Source: Bradyrhizobium cytisi (lineage in GTDB: Bacteria > Pseudomonadota > Alphaproteobacteria > Rhizobiales > Xanthobacteraceae). From it: a stretch of 64,000 bases of DNA. A program made the position numbers and the translations under genes. Positions 1 to 8,708 of the stretch are shown in pieces. The stretch's first letter is position 1. Each line of letters starts with the position of its first letter. Location of the stretch: positions 62,001-126,000 of the forward strand of contig NZ_VSSR01000024.1 of NCBI RefSeq assembly GCF_008123515.1. The letters are read 5' to 3'. The notes under the pieces are model-generated. The model was not told the DNA's origin and ran no database searches. It saw nothing but the letters and a program-made list of their open reading frames with translations.

Positions 1-411
1 CCCTGGGTCTGGAACGAGCACTGGTCGTTCAAGAACATGGTGCTGATTGGCGATGCCCTGCACTCGGCGCATTTCTCGATCGGATCGGGCACGCGGCTCG
101 CGATCGAGGACGCCATCGCGCTGGTCAAGGCGCTGGAATCGGATGCGCATCTGACGACCGCACTGCATCGCTACCAGGCCGCCCGCAAGCCTGTGGTGCA
201 GAAGCTGATCAATGCCGCGCGCACCTCGGCCTTCTGGTACGAGCACTTTGCCCAGCACATGCAGCTTGGCCTGATGGACTTTGCCTATAGCTACATCACC
301 CGCTCCGGCCGCATCGACGATTCGCGGCTGCGCGCGATGTCGCCGGCCTTCATGGCGCGCTACGAGGCCGAGAAGAACGGCGGAGACGCGGACCGCGAGG
401 CTACGGCATGA
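1..411 (+). CDS. FAD-dependent aromatic monooxygenase, C-terminal part
   Basis: The 5' end is cut by the window; the reading frame is open from base 1, giving about 136 residues. The visible segment holds the second FAD-binding motif of class A flavin monooxygenases, VLIGDALHSAHFSIGSGT, followed by a helical tail. This pattern is known from salicylyl-CoA 5-hydroxylase and the monooxygenase half of 2-aminobenzoyl-CoA monooxygenase/reductase. The protein ends about 120 residues after the GD motif, so the extra OYE-like reductase domain of the bifunctional enzymes is absent. The stop overlaps the start of the CoA ligase (ATGA), so the two are translationally coupled and the substrate is probably an aryl-CoA. 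The exact substrate is inference. Confidence 0.8.
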   Translation, partial: PWVWNEHWSFKNMVLIGDALHSAHFSIGSGTRLAIEDAIALVKALESDAHLTTALHRYQAARKPVVQKLINAARTSAFWYEHFAQHMQLGLMDFAYSYITRSGRIDDSRLRAMSPAFMARYEAEKNGGDADREATA

Positions 412-2021
412 GTAACGAGATTCGCGACCAGGTGCCCGCGGACGGCGCGGGCGCCCGTGAGATCGGCTTTGCCGTTCCGCAACTCTACAACGCCAGCCGC
501 GTGCTGTTCGACAATCTCGCCAAAGGCCGCAGCGACAAGCTCGCGCTGATTGGCCCGGCGGGCACTCGGACCTATGCCGAGCTCTGTGCCGAGGCATGCC
601 GCTGGGGCAACGGCCTTGCGTCGCTCGGCCTGAAGCGCGGCGACCGCGTGCTGCTGTTCCTCGACGACACGCCGGCCTATCCCGCCGCCTTCTTCGGCGC
701 AGTGCGCGCAGGCTTCGTGCCACTCCTGATCAATACGCTGACGCCGCCGGACCTGCTGCAATTCTATCTTGCCGATTCCGGCGCGGCCGTTGCGGTAGCG
801 GAGGCCGAGTTCTGCGGTCGCTTCAACGCGGAGGCATGCAAGGACACGAACCTGCGCACGCTGATCGTCGTGAACGGCGCGGTCGGAGAGCACGCCGCGC
901 CTGCCGCACTCGCGGCAACAAGCTGGCTTGCACAATTCCAGACGGAGCTTGCGGAAGCCGATACGCATCGCAACGAGATGGGGTTCTGGATGTACTCCTC
1001 CGGCTCGACCGGCCGGCCCAAGGGGATCGTGCATCTCCAGCACGACATGGCCTATAGCGAGGCCGCCTTTGCACGGAACGTGCTGAAGCTGGCGCCGGAC
1101 GACATCTGCTTCTCCGTGCCGAAGATTTTCTTCGCCTATGGCTTTGGCAATTCCGTCACCTTCCCGTTCTCCGCGGGCGCGGCAACTTTGCTTCTGCCGG
1201 GCCAGCCGAAGCCGGCATCGATCTTTGCCGCGATCGAGCAGTACCAGCCGACGGTCTTCTTCGGCCTGCCCACGCTCTACACGTCGCTGACCAGGGCCGA
1301 GGGCGCGGACAAGACGAATTTCTCGTCGCTGCGCATGGCGCTCTCGGCAGCCGAGGTGCTCTCGGCCGAAGTCTTCAACGGCTGGAAGGCGCTCACGGGC
1401 CTCGAGATCGTCGAAGGTCTCGGCTCGACCGAGGTGCTGCACATCTACCTCTCCAATCGCCCCGAGCAGAAGAAGCTCGGCGCGGCGGGCTTGCGCGTTC
1501 CCGGCTACGAGGTCGCGCTCCGCGACAAGGACGGTCGCGACGTGGTCGACGACGAGGAAGGGATCTTGTGGGTGCGCGGCGATTCCAACACGCCGCTATA
1601 CTGGAACCGGCCGGACAAATCCGCCGAGACCATCCGCGAGGAGGGGTGGATCTACACCGGCGACCGTTTTGTTCGCGACAGCGACGGTTTTCACTTCTTC
1701 CGCGGCCGCGCCGATGATCTCATCAAGATCTCGGGCCAGTGGGTCTACCCGCTCGAGGTCGAGCTGTGCCTCGCCGACCATCCCGAGATTCGCGAATGCG
1801 CCGTGTTCGCGGCCGAACTGCCGGATCGGCGCATGACGCTCAAGGCGGTGGTGGTGATGAACAACCGCGCCGCCGACCAGAGCGAGGCGACGCGGCGGCT
1901 GCAGGACTACGTCAAGGGCAAGCTGCTGCCCTACAAATATCCGCGCGAGGTGATCTTCATCGACGAGCTGCCGAAGACGGGCACGGGGAAGATCGACCGG
2001 CAGGCGTTGTTGCGGATGTGA
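408..2021 (+). CDS. Benzoate-CoA ligase family protein (aryl-CoA synthetase)
   Basis: 537 residues of the ANL adenylating superfamily, the usual length for benzoate-CoA ligases. It would activate an aromatic acid with ATP and CoA in the cytoplasm. Visible motifs are the P-loop-like YSSGSTGRPKG near residue 200, the benzoate-ligase signature PKIFFAYGFGNS near 235, GLGSTE near 340, YTGD near 420 and the C-terminal lysine in PKTGTGKIDR. It overlaps the upstream monooxygenase by 4 bp. Gentisate dioxygenase and a GST-type isomerase nearby suggest a salicylate-, anthranilate- or hydroxybenzoate-type substrate activated before hydroxylation. Substrate choice cannot be read from the sequence. Confidence 0.88.
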   Translation: MSNEIRDQVPADGAGAREIGFAVPQLYNASRVLFDNLAKGRSDKLALIGPAGTRTYAELCAEACRWGNGLASLGLKRGDRVLLFLDDTPAYPAAFFGAVRAGFVPLLINTLTPPDLLQFYLADSGAAVAVAEAEFCGRFNAEACKDTNLRTLIVVNGAVGEHAAPAALAATSWLAQFQTELAEADTHRNEMGFWMYSSGSTGRPKGIVHLQHDMAYSEAAFARNVLKLAPDDICFSVPKIFFAYGFGNSVTFPFSAGAATLLLPGQPKPASIFAAIEQYQPTVFFGLPTLYTSLTRAEGADKTNFSSLRMALSAAEVLSAEVFNGWKALTGLEIVEGLGSTEVLHIYLSNRPEQKKLGAAGLRVPGYEVALRDKDGRDVVDDEEGILWVRGDSNTPLYWNRPDKSAETIREEGWIYTGDRFVRDSDGFHFFRGRADDLIKISGQWVYPLEVELCLADHPEIRECAVFAAELPDRRMTLKAVVVMNNRAADQSEATRRLQDYVKGKLLPYKYPREVIFIDELPKTGTGKIDRQALLRM

Positions 2022-2050
2022 GGCGAGGTGGAGATCCGCTCGCAGGCATC

Positions 2051-2143
2051 GTAGGGTGGGCAAAGCGGAAGCGTGCCCACCACTTCTGTTCCGTTGGAGG
2101 AGAGATGGTGGGCACGGCGCAAGGGCGCCTTTGCCCACCCTAC
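2051..2143. repeat. Palindromic repeat, GTAGGGTGGGC family
   Basis: The ends GTAGGGTGGGCAAA and TTTGCCCACCCTAC are inverted copies, and an inner pair built around GTGCCCACCA and TGGTGGGCAC gives a long hairpin. Related copies lie at 43740-43820 and 52291-52321. It sits between two converging genes (CoA ligase and marR), where it could act as a bidirectional terminator or mRNA 3' end stabiliser. Confidence 0.85.
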
Positions 2144-2187
2144 GAAATCTTGCGATAGCCTCGTGAGGAGCATGGTCGTGGCCCCCC

Positions 2188-2700
2188 TCACCCCGCCTTC
2201 CCCAGATGTTCCAACGCATCCTCCGCCCGCAGCGGCACGCGTGACGCCTCGTTGTTGAGGTCGACGAGCTGGACCAGCAGCCCCATCAGCGCTTTGCGAT
2301 CGCCGGGCTTGAGCGGCTCCAACATGCGCGCCTGCGCACGTTCGACGGCGGGGATGATCTCGCGCAGGATCGCGGCGCCCGGCTTGGTCAAATAGAGCAG
2401 CTTGATCCGCTTGTCCTCCGGCGCCGGCTTGCGCTCGACAAAATCCTTGGCCTGGAGCCGTTCGATCACGCTGCCGAGCGTCGAGCGGTCGAAGGCGATC
2501 ACCGCCGACAACCGCGTCGCGTCGATGCCAGGATGAGTGTGGATCGCGATCAGCGCCGCATATTGCACGGGCGTAAGGTCGAACGCCTTGCACTCCTCCA
2601 TGAAGATCGAGACCGCGATTTGCTGCATGCGCCGGAACAGATAGCCCGGCGCGGCATAGACCGCGTCTATCGTAATCGGCGCGGCAGGCTTACTCGGCAT
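2188..2700 (-). CDS. MarR family transcriptional regulator
   Basis: 170 residues from the ATG at 2700, which overlaps the end of the upstream isomerase gene by 11 bp; a longer reading would run through that gene. It has the winged-helix layout of MarR: DLTPVQYAALIAI, then the recognition-helix region STLGSVIERLQAKDFVER, then the wing with EDKR. MarR proteins of this type commonly sense aromatic acids or their CoA thioesters. Co-transcription with the isomerase and position beside gentisate dioxygenase suggest it represses the gentisate genes, perhaps through the palindrome at 3395-3407. That target is inference. Confidence 0.88.
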   Translation of the reverse strand: MPSKPAAPITIDAVYAAPGYLFRRMQQIAVSIFMEECKAFDLTPVQYAALIAIHTHPGIDATRLSAVIAFDRSTLGSVIERLQAKDFVERKPAPEDKRIKLLYLTKPGAAILREIIPAVERAQARMLEPLKPGDRKALMGLLVQLVDLNNEASRVPLRAEDALEHLGKAG

Positions 2701-3322
2701 CGGGCTGCTTCTCCGGTGCGGCGTTGGCGAAGGCGGGCAGCGCCTTGGCGGCGGCTTCGGCCTTGAGCAGGCGCGGATACGCCGCGACGTCAACGCCGAA
2801 GCGGCGCGCATTGGCAAGCTGCGGCACCAGGCAGAGATCGGCGAGCGTCGGCGTATCGCCAAAGCAGAACGGCCCTGGTTCACCCTTGATCAGCGTCTCG
2901 CAAGCCGACAGTCCCTCGCGATTGACCCAGGCGGCCCAATCCTGGACCTTCTCCTCGGGCAACCCAAGCTCGCGCAGCCGCGCCAGCACTTTCAGATTCT
3001 GAACCGGATGAGTGTCGCAGGCGATCGCCAGTGCGAACGCCCTCACCTTGGCGCGCTGCAACGCATCCTTCGGCAGCAATGGCGGGCTGGGGTGCGTTTC
3101 GTCGAGCCATTCGATGATCGCGACCGATTGGGTCAGCACTGCACCGGCATCATTCTCCAGGGTCGGCACCAGGCCCTGCGGATTGATGGCGAGATAGGCG
3201 GGCGCGCTTTGTTCGCCCTTGCGAAGGTGATGCGGCAAATGCTCGGCGCCGAGGCCCTTAAGATTCAGCGCGATCCGCACGCGGTAGGCGGCGCTGGAGC
3301 GGAAATAGCCGTGCAGCTTCAT
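2690..3322 (-). CDS. Zeta-class glutathione S-transferase: maleylpyruvate / maleylacetoacetate isomerase
   Basis: 210 residues, full family length. The N-terminal thioredoxin-like half starts with SSAAYRVRIALNLKG, the zeta-class SSxxxRVRIAL glutathione motif, and has NPQGLVPTL and the glutathione-contact QSVAIIEWLDE. The C-terminal helical half carries DTHPVQNLKVL. Zeta GSTs isomerise maleylacetoacetate (tyrosine route) or maleylpyruvate (gentisate route). The divergent gentisate 1,2-dioxygenase, whose product is maleylpyruvate, favours the second role here (NagL-like). It overlaps the marR gene and is probably co-transcribed with it. The fumarylpyruvate hydrolase that would complete the route is not in the window. 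Confidence 0.88.
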   Translation of the reverse strand: MKLHGYFRSSAAYRVRIALNLKGLGAEHLPHHLRKGEQSAPAYLAINPQGLVPTLENDAGAVLTQSVAIIEWLDETHPSPPLLPKDALQRAKVRAFALAIACDTHPVQNLKVLARLRELGLPEEKVQDWAAWVNREGLSACETLIKGEPGPFCFGDTPTLADLCLVPQLANARRFGVDVAAYPRLLKAEAAAKALPAFANAAPEKQPDAE

Positions 3323-3338
3323 CGGAACCCTCCCTGTC

Positions 3339-3377
3339 TGTCATTCCGGCTCGCGCAGCGAGAGCCCGGAATAACGA
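3339..3377. repeat. Short palindromic element, GTCATTCCGG family
   Basis: TGTCATTCCGG and CCGGAATAACGA flank a GC-rich centre and can pair as a hairpin. It is a shorter relative of the element at 39771-39872. It lies just upstream of the isomerase start in the divergent isomerase/gtdA region. Confidence 0.55.
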
Positions 3378-3394
3378 CGACCTTGTAAGTCGTT

Positions 3395-3429
3395 CGTCAA
3401 GTTGACGCTACCCAGACTGTAAGTATACT
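3395..3429 (+). promoter_or_regulatory. Probable sigma-70-type promoter of gentisate dioxygenase with overlapping operator
   Basis: A -35 box TTGACG (3402-3407) and a -10 box TATACT (3424-3429) are separated by 16 bp, 31 bp before the gtdA start. The -35 box is one arm of a perfect odd palindrome CGTCAA-G-TTGACG (3395-3407). A repressor bound there would block polymerase; the neighbouring MarR protein is the natural candidate. ACTGT is also repeated on both sides of the -10 box. Confidence 0.6.
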
Positions 3430-3459
3430 GTCAAATAACAAAACGACGGGAGCCGCACC

Positions 3460-4500
3460 ATGGAAGCCGTGACCAAGACGCCGGAACGCGAGGCGTTCTA
3501 CAAGAGGATCGACGGCGAAAATCTCACCGCGCTGTGGACCGTGATGGGCGATTTGATCACGCCGGAGCCGAAGAGCGCCTGCCGGCCGCACCTCTGGAGG
3601 TTCGACGTCATCCGTGACTACATGACCGAAGCGGGCAAGCTGATCACCGCCAAGGAAGCCGAGCGGCGCGTGCTGGTGCTGGAGAACCCGGGCCTGCGCG
3701 GCCAGTCCAGGATCACGACATCGCTTTATGCCGGCGTGCAAATGGTGGTGCCCGGCGACGTGGCGCCCGCGCACCGGCACAGCCAGTCGGCACTGCGCTT
3801 CGTGCTCGAAGGCAAGGGCGCCCACACCGCTGTCGACGGCGAGCGCACCGCGATGGAGCCCGGCGATTTCATCATCACGCCGTCGATGACCTGGCACGAT
3901 CATTCCAACGAGACGAGCGAGCCAATGTTCTGGCTCGACGGCCTCGATATTCCGCTGGTGCAGTTCTTCGATTGCTCCTTCGCGGAAGGCTCCAGGGAAG
4001 ACCAGCAGAAGATCACAAAGCCGGCCGGCGACAGCTTTGCCCGCTACGGCCACAATCTCTTGCCGGTCGATGTGAAGCGGTCATCGAAGACCTCGCCGAT
4101 CTTCAGCTACCCCTATGCCTACACCCGCGAGGCGCTGGAGAAAGCACGCACGAGCCAGGAATGGGACGCCTGCCACGGGCTAAAGCTTAGGTTCAGCAAC
4201 CCCGAGACCGGCGATTTCGCCATGCCGACCATCGGGACCTTCATTCAGCTGCTGCCGAAGGGCTTCAAGACCGCGCGTTATCGCGCGACGGACGCGACCG
4301 TGTTCTGCCCGATCGAAGGCCGGGGCCGCAGCCGCATTGGCGATGCGGTTTTCGAGTGGGGCCCGCGCGATCTGTTCGTGGTGCCGAGCTGGCAATGGGT
4401 GACGCACGAGGCGGATGAGGATGCCGTGCTGTTCAGCTTCTCGGACCGGCCGGTGCAGCAAAAGCTGGATCTGTTTCGCGAGGACCGCGGGAGCGCGTGA
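3460..4500 (+). CDS. gtdA: Gentisate 1,2-dioxygenase
   Basis: 346 residues, typical length of this bicupin Fe(II) enzyme, which cleaves the gentisate ring between C1 and C2 to give maleylpyruvate. The first cupin has PAHRHSQSALRFVLEGKG (His105 and His107) and WHDHSNE (His146 region), the expected 2-His metal site plus third ligand. The second cupin near residues 250-335 is degenerate, as usual in the family. It is divergent from the isomerase/marR pair, with a good promoter in front. It ends at an interspersed palindromic repeat and has no partner gene downstream on its strand. Confidence 0.92.
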   Translation: MEAVTKTPEREAFYKRIDGENLTALWTVMGDLITPEPKSACRPHLWRFDVIRDYMTEAGKLITAKEAERRVLVLENPGLRGQSRITTSLYAGVQMVVPGDVAPAHRHSQSALRFVLEGKGAHTAVDGERTAMEPGDFIITPSMTWHDHSNETSEPMFWLDGLDIPLVQFFDCSFAEGSREDQQKITKPAGDSFARYGHNLLPVDVKRSSKTSPIFSYPYAYTREALEKARTSQEWDACHGLKLRFSNPETGDFAMPTIGTFIQLLPKGFKTARYRATDATVFCPIEGRGRSRIGDAVFEWGPRDLFVVPSWQWVTHEADEDAVLFSFSDRPVQQKLDLFREDRGSA

Positions 4501-4520
4501 GGATCACGACTAACCACATC

Positions 4521-4607
4521 CGTCATTGCGAGCGCAGCGAAGCAATCCAGAATCTTTCCGCGGCGGGATTCTGGATTGCTTCGTCGCAAGTACTCCTCGC
4601 AATGACG
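4521..4607. repeat. Palindromic repeat, GTCATTGCGAGCGCAGCGAAGC family
   Basis: Inverted ends CGTCATTGCGAG and CTCGCAATGACG surround inner arms around AGCAATCCAGAAT and ATTCTGGATTGCT. Further copies are at 31444-31523, 33915-34031 and 41271-41351. It separates the 3' ends of gtdA and the converging permease gene and can form a long hairpin. Confidence 0.9.
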
Positions 4608-4614
4608 GCTGTGG

Positions 4615-5436
4615 CTACCGCCAGTGCAACAGCCGCGTCTCCAGCCAATTGATCACCCTGCCCACCACAAGCCCGAACGCCGACAGGATCACCACGCCCG
4701 CGAGCAGCTGATCGGTCTGCATCAAATTGCCGGCCTGGAGCACGAAAGCGCCGATGCCGTACTGGGCGCCGATCATCTCGGCGCTGACCACGAGCAGCAG
4801 CGCCACTGAGGCCGTGATGCGGAAGCCGGCGAGGATCGCGGGCAGCGCGCCCGGCCAGACCACCTTGCGCACGATGGTGGCGAACGGAACGTTGAAGCTT
4901 TGCGCCATGCGGATGAGGTTGCGCGGCACCGCATCGACGCCGCTATAGACCGAGATCGCGGTCGAGAAGAACACCCCGAGCGCAATGGTCGCGATCTTCG
5001 GCTCTTCGCCGATGCCGAGCCAGAGGATCAGAAGCGGCAGCAGCGCGATCTTCGGAATCGGGAACAGCGCCGAGATGAAGGTGATGCCGACGCTGCGCGC
5101 CAGCCGCGACAGGCCGATGGCGAAGCCGACCGCAATGCCGGCCGCCGTCCCCAGCAGCCAGCCGACGCCGATGCGCAGCAGCGACGCCGAGAGATGCTGC
5201 CAGAGCGCGCCCGACAGCGCGAGCTCGTAGATCGCGCGCACGATTGCCGACGGCGCCGGCAGGAACAGCGGATTGACGAGACCGGTGCTGCCTGCCGCTT
5301 GCCAGATCGCAATGACCAGCGCGAGCGCGATCCAGCCGCCGAAACGGCTGGAGGCCGGCACGAAGCCTGCGCCGCGAAAGCGGACGCGGCGCGTCACGGC
5401 GTCCTTGGTTGATGGCTCCGTCGCGCGATCAAGCAT
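4615..5436 (-). CDS. ABC transporter permease (sulfonate/nitrate/aromatic-acid type)
   Basis: 273 residues starting at the ATG at 5436, which overlaps the ATPase gene by 8 bp and has GAGG six bases upstream; another ATG at 5457 is less likely. About six hydrophobic segments are visible, beginning with GGWIALALVIAIWQAAGS. The EAA-type loop of SsuC/TauC-like permeases appears in MAQSFNVPFATIVRKVVWPGALP. It forms the membrane channel of the importer encoded with the ATPase and binding protein upstream. It is the last gene of the operon. Confidence 0.9.
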   Translation of the reverse strand: MLDRATEPSTKDAVTRRVRFRGAGFVPASSRFGGWIALALVIAIWQAAGSTGLVNPLFLPAPSAIVRAIYELALSGALWQHLSASLLRIGVGWLLGTAAGIAVGFAIGLSRLARSVGITFISALFPIPKIALLPLLILWLGIGEEPKIATIALGVFFSTAISVYSGVDAVPRNLIRMAQSFNVPFATIVRKVVWPGALPAILAGFRITASVALLLVVSAEMIGAQYGIGAFVLQAGNLMQTDQLLAGVVILSAFGLVVGRVINWLETRLLHWR

Positions 5437-6202
5437 GCTGGACCTCGCGCTCGGCATCGATCGCCTCGTTGCGGATCAGCGACCAGATCTGGTTCTGCAG
5501 CGCGAGCAGCTTCTCGCGCGCAGCGATTTCGCCGCGTTCGGCGCGCGTCATCGGCACGCTCACGACCTCGCGGATGCGCCCCGGTCGCCGTGACAGCACC
5601 ACGATGCGGTCGGCCAGCCGCGCCGCCTCTTCGAGATTATGCGTGACATAGACCGCGCCCATGCCGCCATCGGCGAGCAGGCGGACGAAATCCTCCATCA
5701 GCAGCTCGCGCGTCTGCGAATCCAGCGCCGACAGCGGCTCGTCCATCAGCAGGATGGCAGGCCTCACCGCGAGCGCGCGCGAAATGCCGACGCGCTGGCG
5801 CATGCCGCCGGAAAGCTGCTTCGGGTAGGTCTTGCGAAAATCGGTCAGTCCCGTGCGGCGCAGCGCATCCTCGACCAGCGCACGGCGCTGCGTGGCTGAG
5901 ACCTGCGTGTGCAGCAGCGGGAATTCGACGTTCTCCTCGACCGTCGCCCAGGGCAGCAGCGCGAAATCCTGGAACACGAAGGTCAGCGGATTGAGACTGT
6001 CCGCCGGCGGCGCGCCGCGCAACTCGGGTGCGCCCGACGTCGGCTGCAGCAGCCCGCCGAGGATCGACAGCAGCGTGCTCTTGCCGCAGCCCGAGGGACC
6101 GACGATCGCCACCACCTCGCCGGCGCCGACGGTGAAGGAGACGTCGTCGAGCACGGCGAGATCGCCGAAGCGGTGGGAGATGTGGTTGGCGATCAGGTCC
6201 AT
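5429..6202 (-). CDS. ABC transporter ATP-binding protein (sulfonate/nitrate/aromatic-acid type)
   Basis: 257 residues. The motifs are complete: Walker A GPSGCGKST, Q-loop in FVFQDFALLPW, signature LSGGMRQRVGISRAL, Walker B AILLMDEPLSALD and the switch histidine in VYVTHNLEEA. It powers import through the overlapping permease. It starts 16 bp after the binding-protein gene, so the transporter genes form one operon. The family is that of SsuB/TauB/NrtD. Confidence 0.92.
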   Translation of the reverse strand: MDLIANHISHRFGDLAVLDDVSFTVGAGEVVAIVGPSGCGKSTLLSILGGLLQPTSGAPELRGAPPADSLNPLTFVFQDFALLPWATVEENVEFPLLHTQVSATQRRALVEDALRRTGLTDFRKTYPKQLSGGMRQRVGISRALAVRPAILLMDEPLSALDSQTRELLMEDFVRLLADGGMGAVYVTHNLEEAARLADRIVVLSRRPGRIREVVSVPMTRAERGEIAAREKLLALQNQIWSLIRNEAIDAEREVQHA

Positions 6203-6218
6203 CTGCGATGTTCTACTC

Positions 6219-7223
6219 TCAATCCGCCTTCACAAAATCCTTGGCGATGATCGTATTGGCATCAAAGCCCTTGTCAGCAAAGCCCTGCTCCTGGAGCCAT
6301 TTGATCTGGTTATCGACGTTCTTGACGTCGAGCTTGCCGTCCGGATCGATGTAGGCACAGTTGCCGACCACCTGCTCGACCGGCAGGTTGGTGTATTTGG
6401 CGATGATCTCCAACAGCGGCCTTGTCTTGTCGTTGATCGGGGCAACACCGTCCTTCATCGCGGCAAGGATGACGTCGTGATATTCGCGATCGGCCCTGGC
6501 GAGCACATCGAGAAATTTCGTCACCAGCACCTTGTTGGTCAGCGTCTTCGGCGAGGCGAATACAGCGCCCAATTGCCAGGGCGTCTCGTCGCCGACCCAG
6601 CCCAGGAATTTCGCGCCGCCTTCATCCATCAGCTTTCGCGCGGTGGAGATCGGCAGCAGCGCCGCGTCGACGGTCTCGCCCTTCAGCGCGGCGGCTGCGT
6701 TCGACAATGACTGCAGCGGCACGATCTTCACCTCGGCGAGCTTGAAGCCGTATTTGTCGGCGAGCAGGCCGAGCGAATAATGGAAGGATGATCCGACCTG
6801 GGTCACCGCGATGCGCTTGCCCGCGAGGTCCTTCGGCGTCTTCAGGCCGCTCGCATAGGCGTTGTTGCTGGCGAAATAGCCGATCAGGGGATAGCCGGCC
6901 CTTTCGCGGCTCATGCCGCCGATCACCTTCAGCACGCCCTTGCCGGCGAGATTGTAGAGGCCGGCGGTAAAAGCCGTGACGCCGAAATCGACGTCGCCCG
7001 AGGTCGTGGCGACCGCGATCGGCTGCGCCGCGTCGAAGAATTTCAGCTCGACGTCGAGGCCGGCTTCGCGGAAATAGCCCTTGTCCTGCGCGATGAAGAC
7101 CGGCGCGGAGGACGACAGGCGGAGCACGCCGATCCTGGCCTTCAGTGCGTCTTCGGCCCGGGCCGTGCCCATCGCCATCATCGCCAAAAGGCCAGCTGCG
7201 GCAAGCCGCGCAATCCTGATCAT
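6219..7223 (-). CDS. ABC transporter substrate-binding protein (NMT1/SsuA-like)
   Basis: 334 residues with a signal peptide ending about TARAEDAL, so it is periplasmic. The N-terminal lobe reads LRLSSSAPVFIAQDKGYFREAGLDVEL, the standard opening of NMT1/SsuA/ThiY-type binding proteins, followed by TSGDVDFGVTAF. It is preceded by the FAD oxidoreductase and followed by ATPase and permease on the same strand. Ligand unknown; the surrounding catabolic genes suggest an aromatic acid or an amine oxidised by the FAD enzyme. Confidence 0.9.
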   Translation of the reverse strand: MIRIARLAAAGLLAMMAMGTARAEDALKARIGVLRLSSSAPVFIAQDKGYFREAGLDVELKFFDAAQPIAVATTSGDVDFGVTAFTAGLYNLAGKGVLKVIGGMSRERAGYPLIGYFASNNAYASGLKTPKDLAGKRIAVTQVGSSFHYSLGLLADKYGFKLAEVKIVPLQSLSNAAAALKGETVDAALLPISTARKLMDEGGAKFLGWVGDETPWQLGAVFASPKTLTNKVLVTKFLDVLARADREYHDVILAAMKDGVAPINDKTRPLLEIIAKYTNLPVEQVVGNCAYIDPDGKLDVKNVDNQIKWLQEQGFADKGFDANTIIAKDFVKAD

Positions 7224-7256
7224 CCCGCTTCCTCCAATGGTTCTTCTTGCAGTCCG

Positions 7257-8621
7257 TTACAGGCCCTCGGGCACCGGCTGGTCCCGCCCGATGAAGGCGC
7301 CCTGTTGTTTCAACGTTTCCTGCAATATTTCAACCGGGATTTCTCGTGGAATCCGGTTTCCGGACAGCGCCAGGGCGGCTGCGGAACCGGCTGCCTCCCC
7401 CATCACGAAGCAGGCCCCGGAAACCCGCGCCGCCGACTGCCCCTCATGGGTCATCGAGGCGCAGCGGCCGGCGACCAGGAGGTTATCGACGCCCTCCGGC
7501 ACCAGCATCCGGTACGGCAGCTCGTTATAGCCGCGCGATTCCGGGATCGGCGGGAAGGTGAAGACGACGTCCCCGGGGACGTGGGCCTCGATCGGCCAGC
7601 CATTGACGCCGATGGAATCCTCGAACGAGGCGCAGCCGAGCACGTCCTCGCCGCTGAGCTGGTAGCCGCCCTTGATGCGGCGGGTCTCGCGGATGCCGAG
7701 TTGCGGCGGCAGATCGACGATGTAGGATTTTTCAAACCCCGGCACAGTGCGCAGGAATTCAAAGGCTGCGAGCGCCTGCTTGCGGCCCTCGATCTCGCCG
7801 CGGGTGAGATCGTCGGGCTCGACGCCGTTGATGGCGTGGCCGTCCTCGCGCGCGATTTGGGTGAAATTCACCCGCCATTCGATGCCGGATTTTTGCGGCC
7901 GCACGATCGCGCTCTTGCGCGGGAATTTGTGCGTGCCGGCGGCGGTGGCCTGTTCCATCAATTGCGGGATGGTCCGCCAGGCATCGCCGGCCTTTGCGGG
8001 GTCAATGCCGTTGAGACGAAGCATCATCGACGGGTACATCGGATGGCCGTGCTCATCGCCGATGTCGAACGGCGCGCCGGCCCAGACTGCGAGATCCCCG
8101 TCGCCGGAGCAATCGATGAAGATCTCTGAGCGCACCGCCTGCCGGCCCGCCTTGGTCTCGACCATCAGCGCGTCGATGCGGCGGTCATCGCCCATCACAA
8201 CGCCCGCGCCGAGTGCGTGGAAGAGGATGTGAACCTTGTGGCTCACAAGCAGCTCGTCGGCTGCGATCTTGTAGGCCGCGGTGTCATAGGCCTGGGCAAA
8301 CACCTTGCCGAGGATCAGATGTGGCGTGTTGAGGCCGTTCAGATGATCGATCCGCGCCAGCAGGTCAGACGCCATGCCCTGCACCAGCCGGTGGGCCTGG
8401 CCAAAGACATTGCCATGCAGACCGCAGAAATTGGTGACGCCTGCCGCGGTGCCCATGCCGCCGAGAAAGCCATAGCGCTCGATCAACAACGTCTTTCGTC
8501 CGGCACGCGCTGCGGATGCCGCCGCCACAATGCCGGCCGGGCCGCCGCCGAGCACGACGACTTCGTATTCGCCGTAAAGCGGCACCTGGCGCGCTGGTTC
8601 TTCGATCGTCGTGGCCCGCAT
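7257..8621 (-). CDS. FAD-dependent oxidoreductase (FAD_oxidored family)
   Basis: 454 residues. Near the N-terminus VVVLGGGPAGIVAAASAARAG is the Rossmann dinucleotide-binding motif, followed by an acidic turn LLIER. Later segments such as IFIDCSGDGDLAVWAGAPF and DNLLVAGRCASMTHEGQSAARV are typical of the PF12831-type flavoproteins. No signal peptide is seen, so it is cytoplasmic. It heads the operon with the importer, divergent from the LysR gene, so it probably oxidises the imported compound. Substrate unknown. Confidence 0.87.
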   Translation of the reverse strand: MRATTIEEPARQVPLYGEYEVVVLGGGPAGIVAAASAARAGRKTLLIERYGFLGGMGTAAGVTNFCGLHGNVFGQAHRLVQGMASDLLARIDHLNGLNTPHLILGKVFAQAYDTAAYKIAADELLVSHKVHILFHALGAGVVMGDDRRIDALMVETKAGRQAVRSEIFIDCSGDGDLAVWAGAPFDIGDEHGHPMYPSMMLRLNGIDPAKAGDAWRTIPQLMEQATAAGTHKFPRKSAIVRPQKSGIEWRVNFTQIAREDGHAINGVEPDDLTRGEIEGRKQALAAFEFLRTVPGFEKSYIVDLPPQLGIRETRRIKGGYQLSGEDVLGCASFEDSIGVNGWPIEAHVPGDVVFTFPPIPESRGYNELPYRMLVPEGVDNLLVAGRCASMTHEGQSAARVSGACFVMGEAAGSAAALALSGNRIPREIPVEILQETLKQQGAFIGRDQPVPEGL

Positions 8622-8708
8622 GGCGCGTCCTATCCCTGAAAATCTCTTGCTTGGCCCGACTATGAATTAACGCGAGGCAGGCTACAATCCACCAATATAC
8701 GCGATCAG

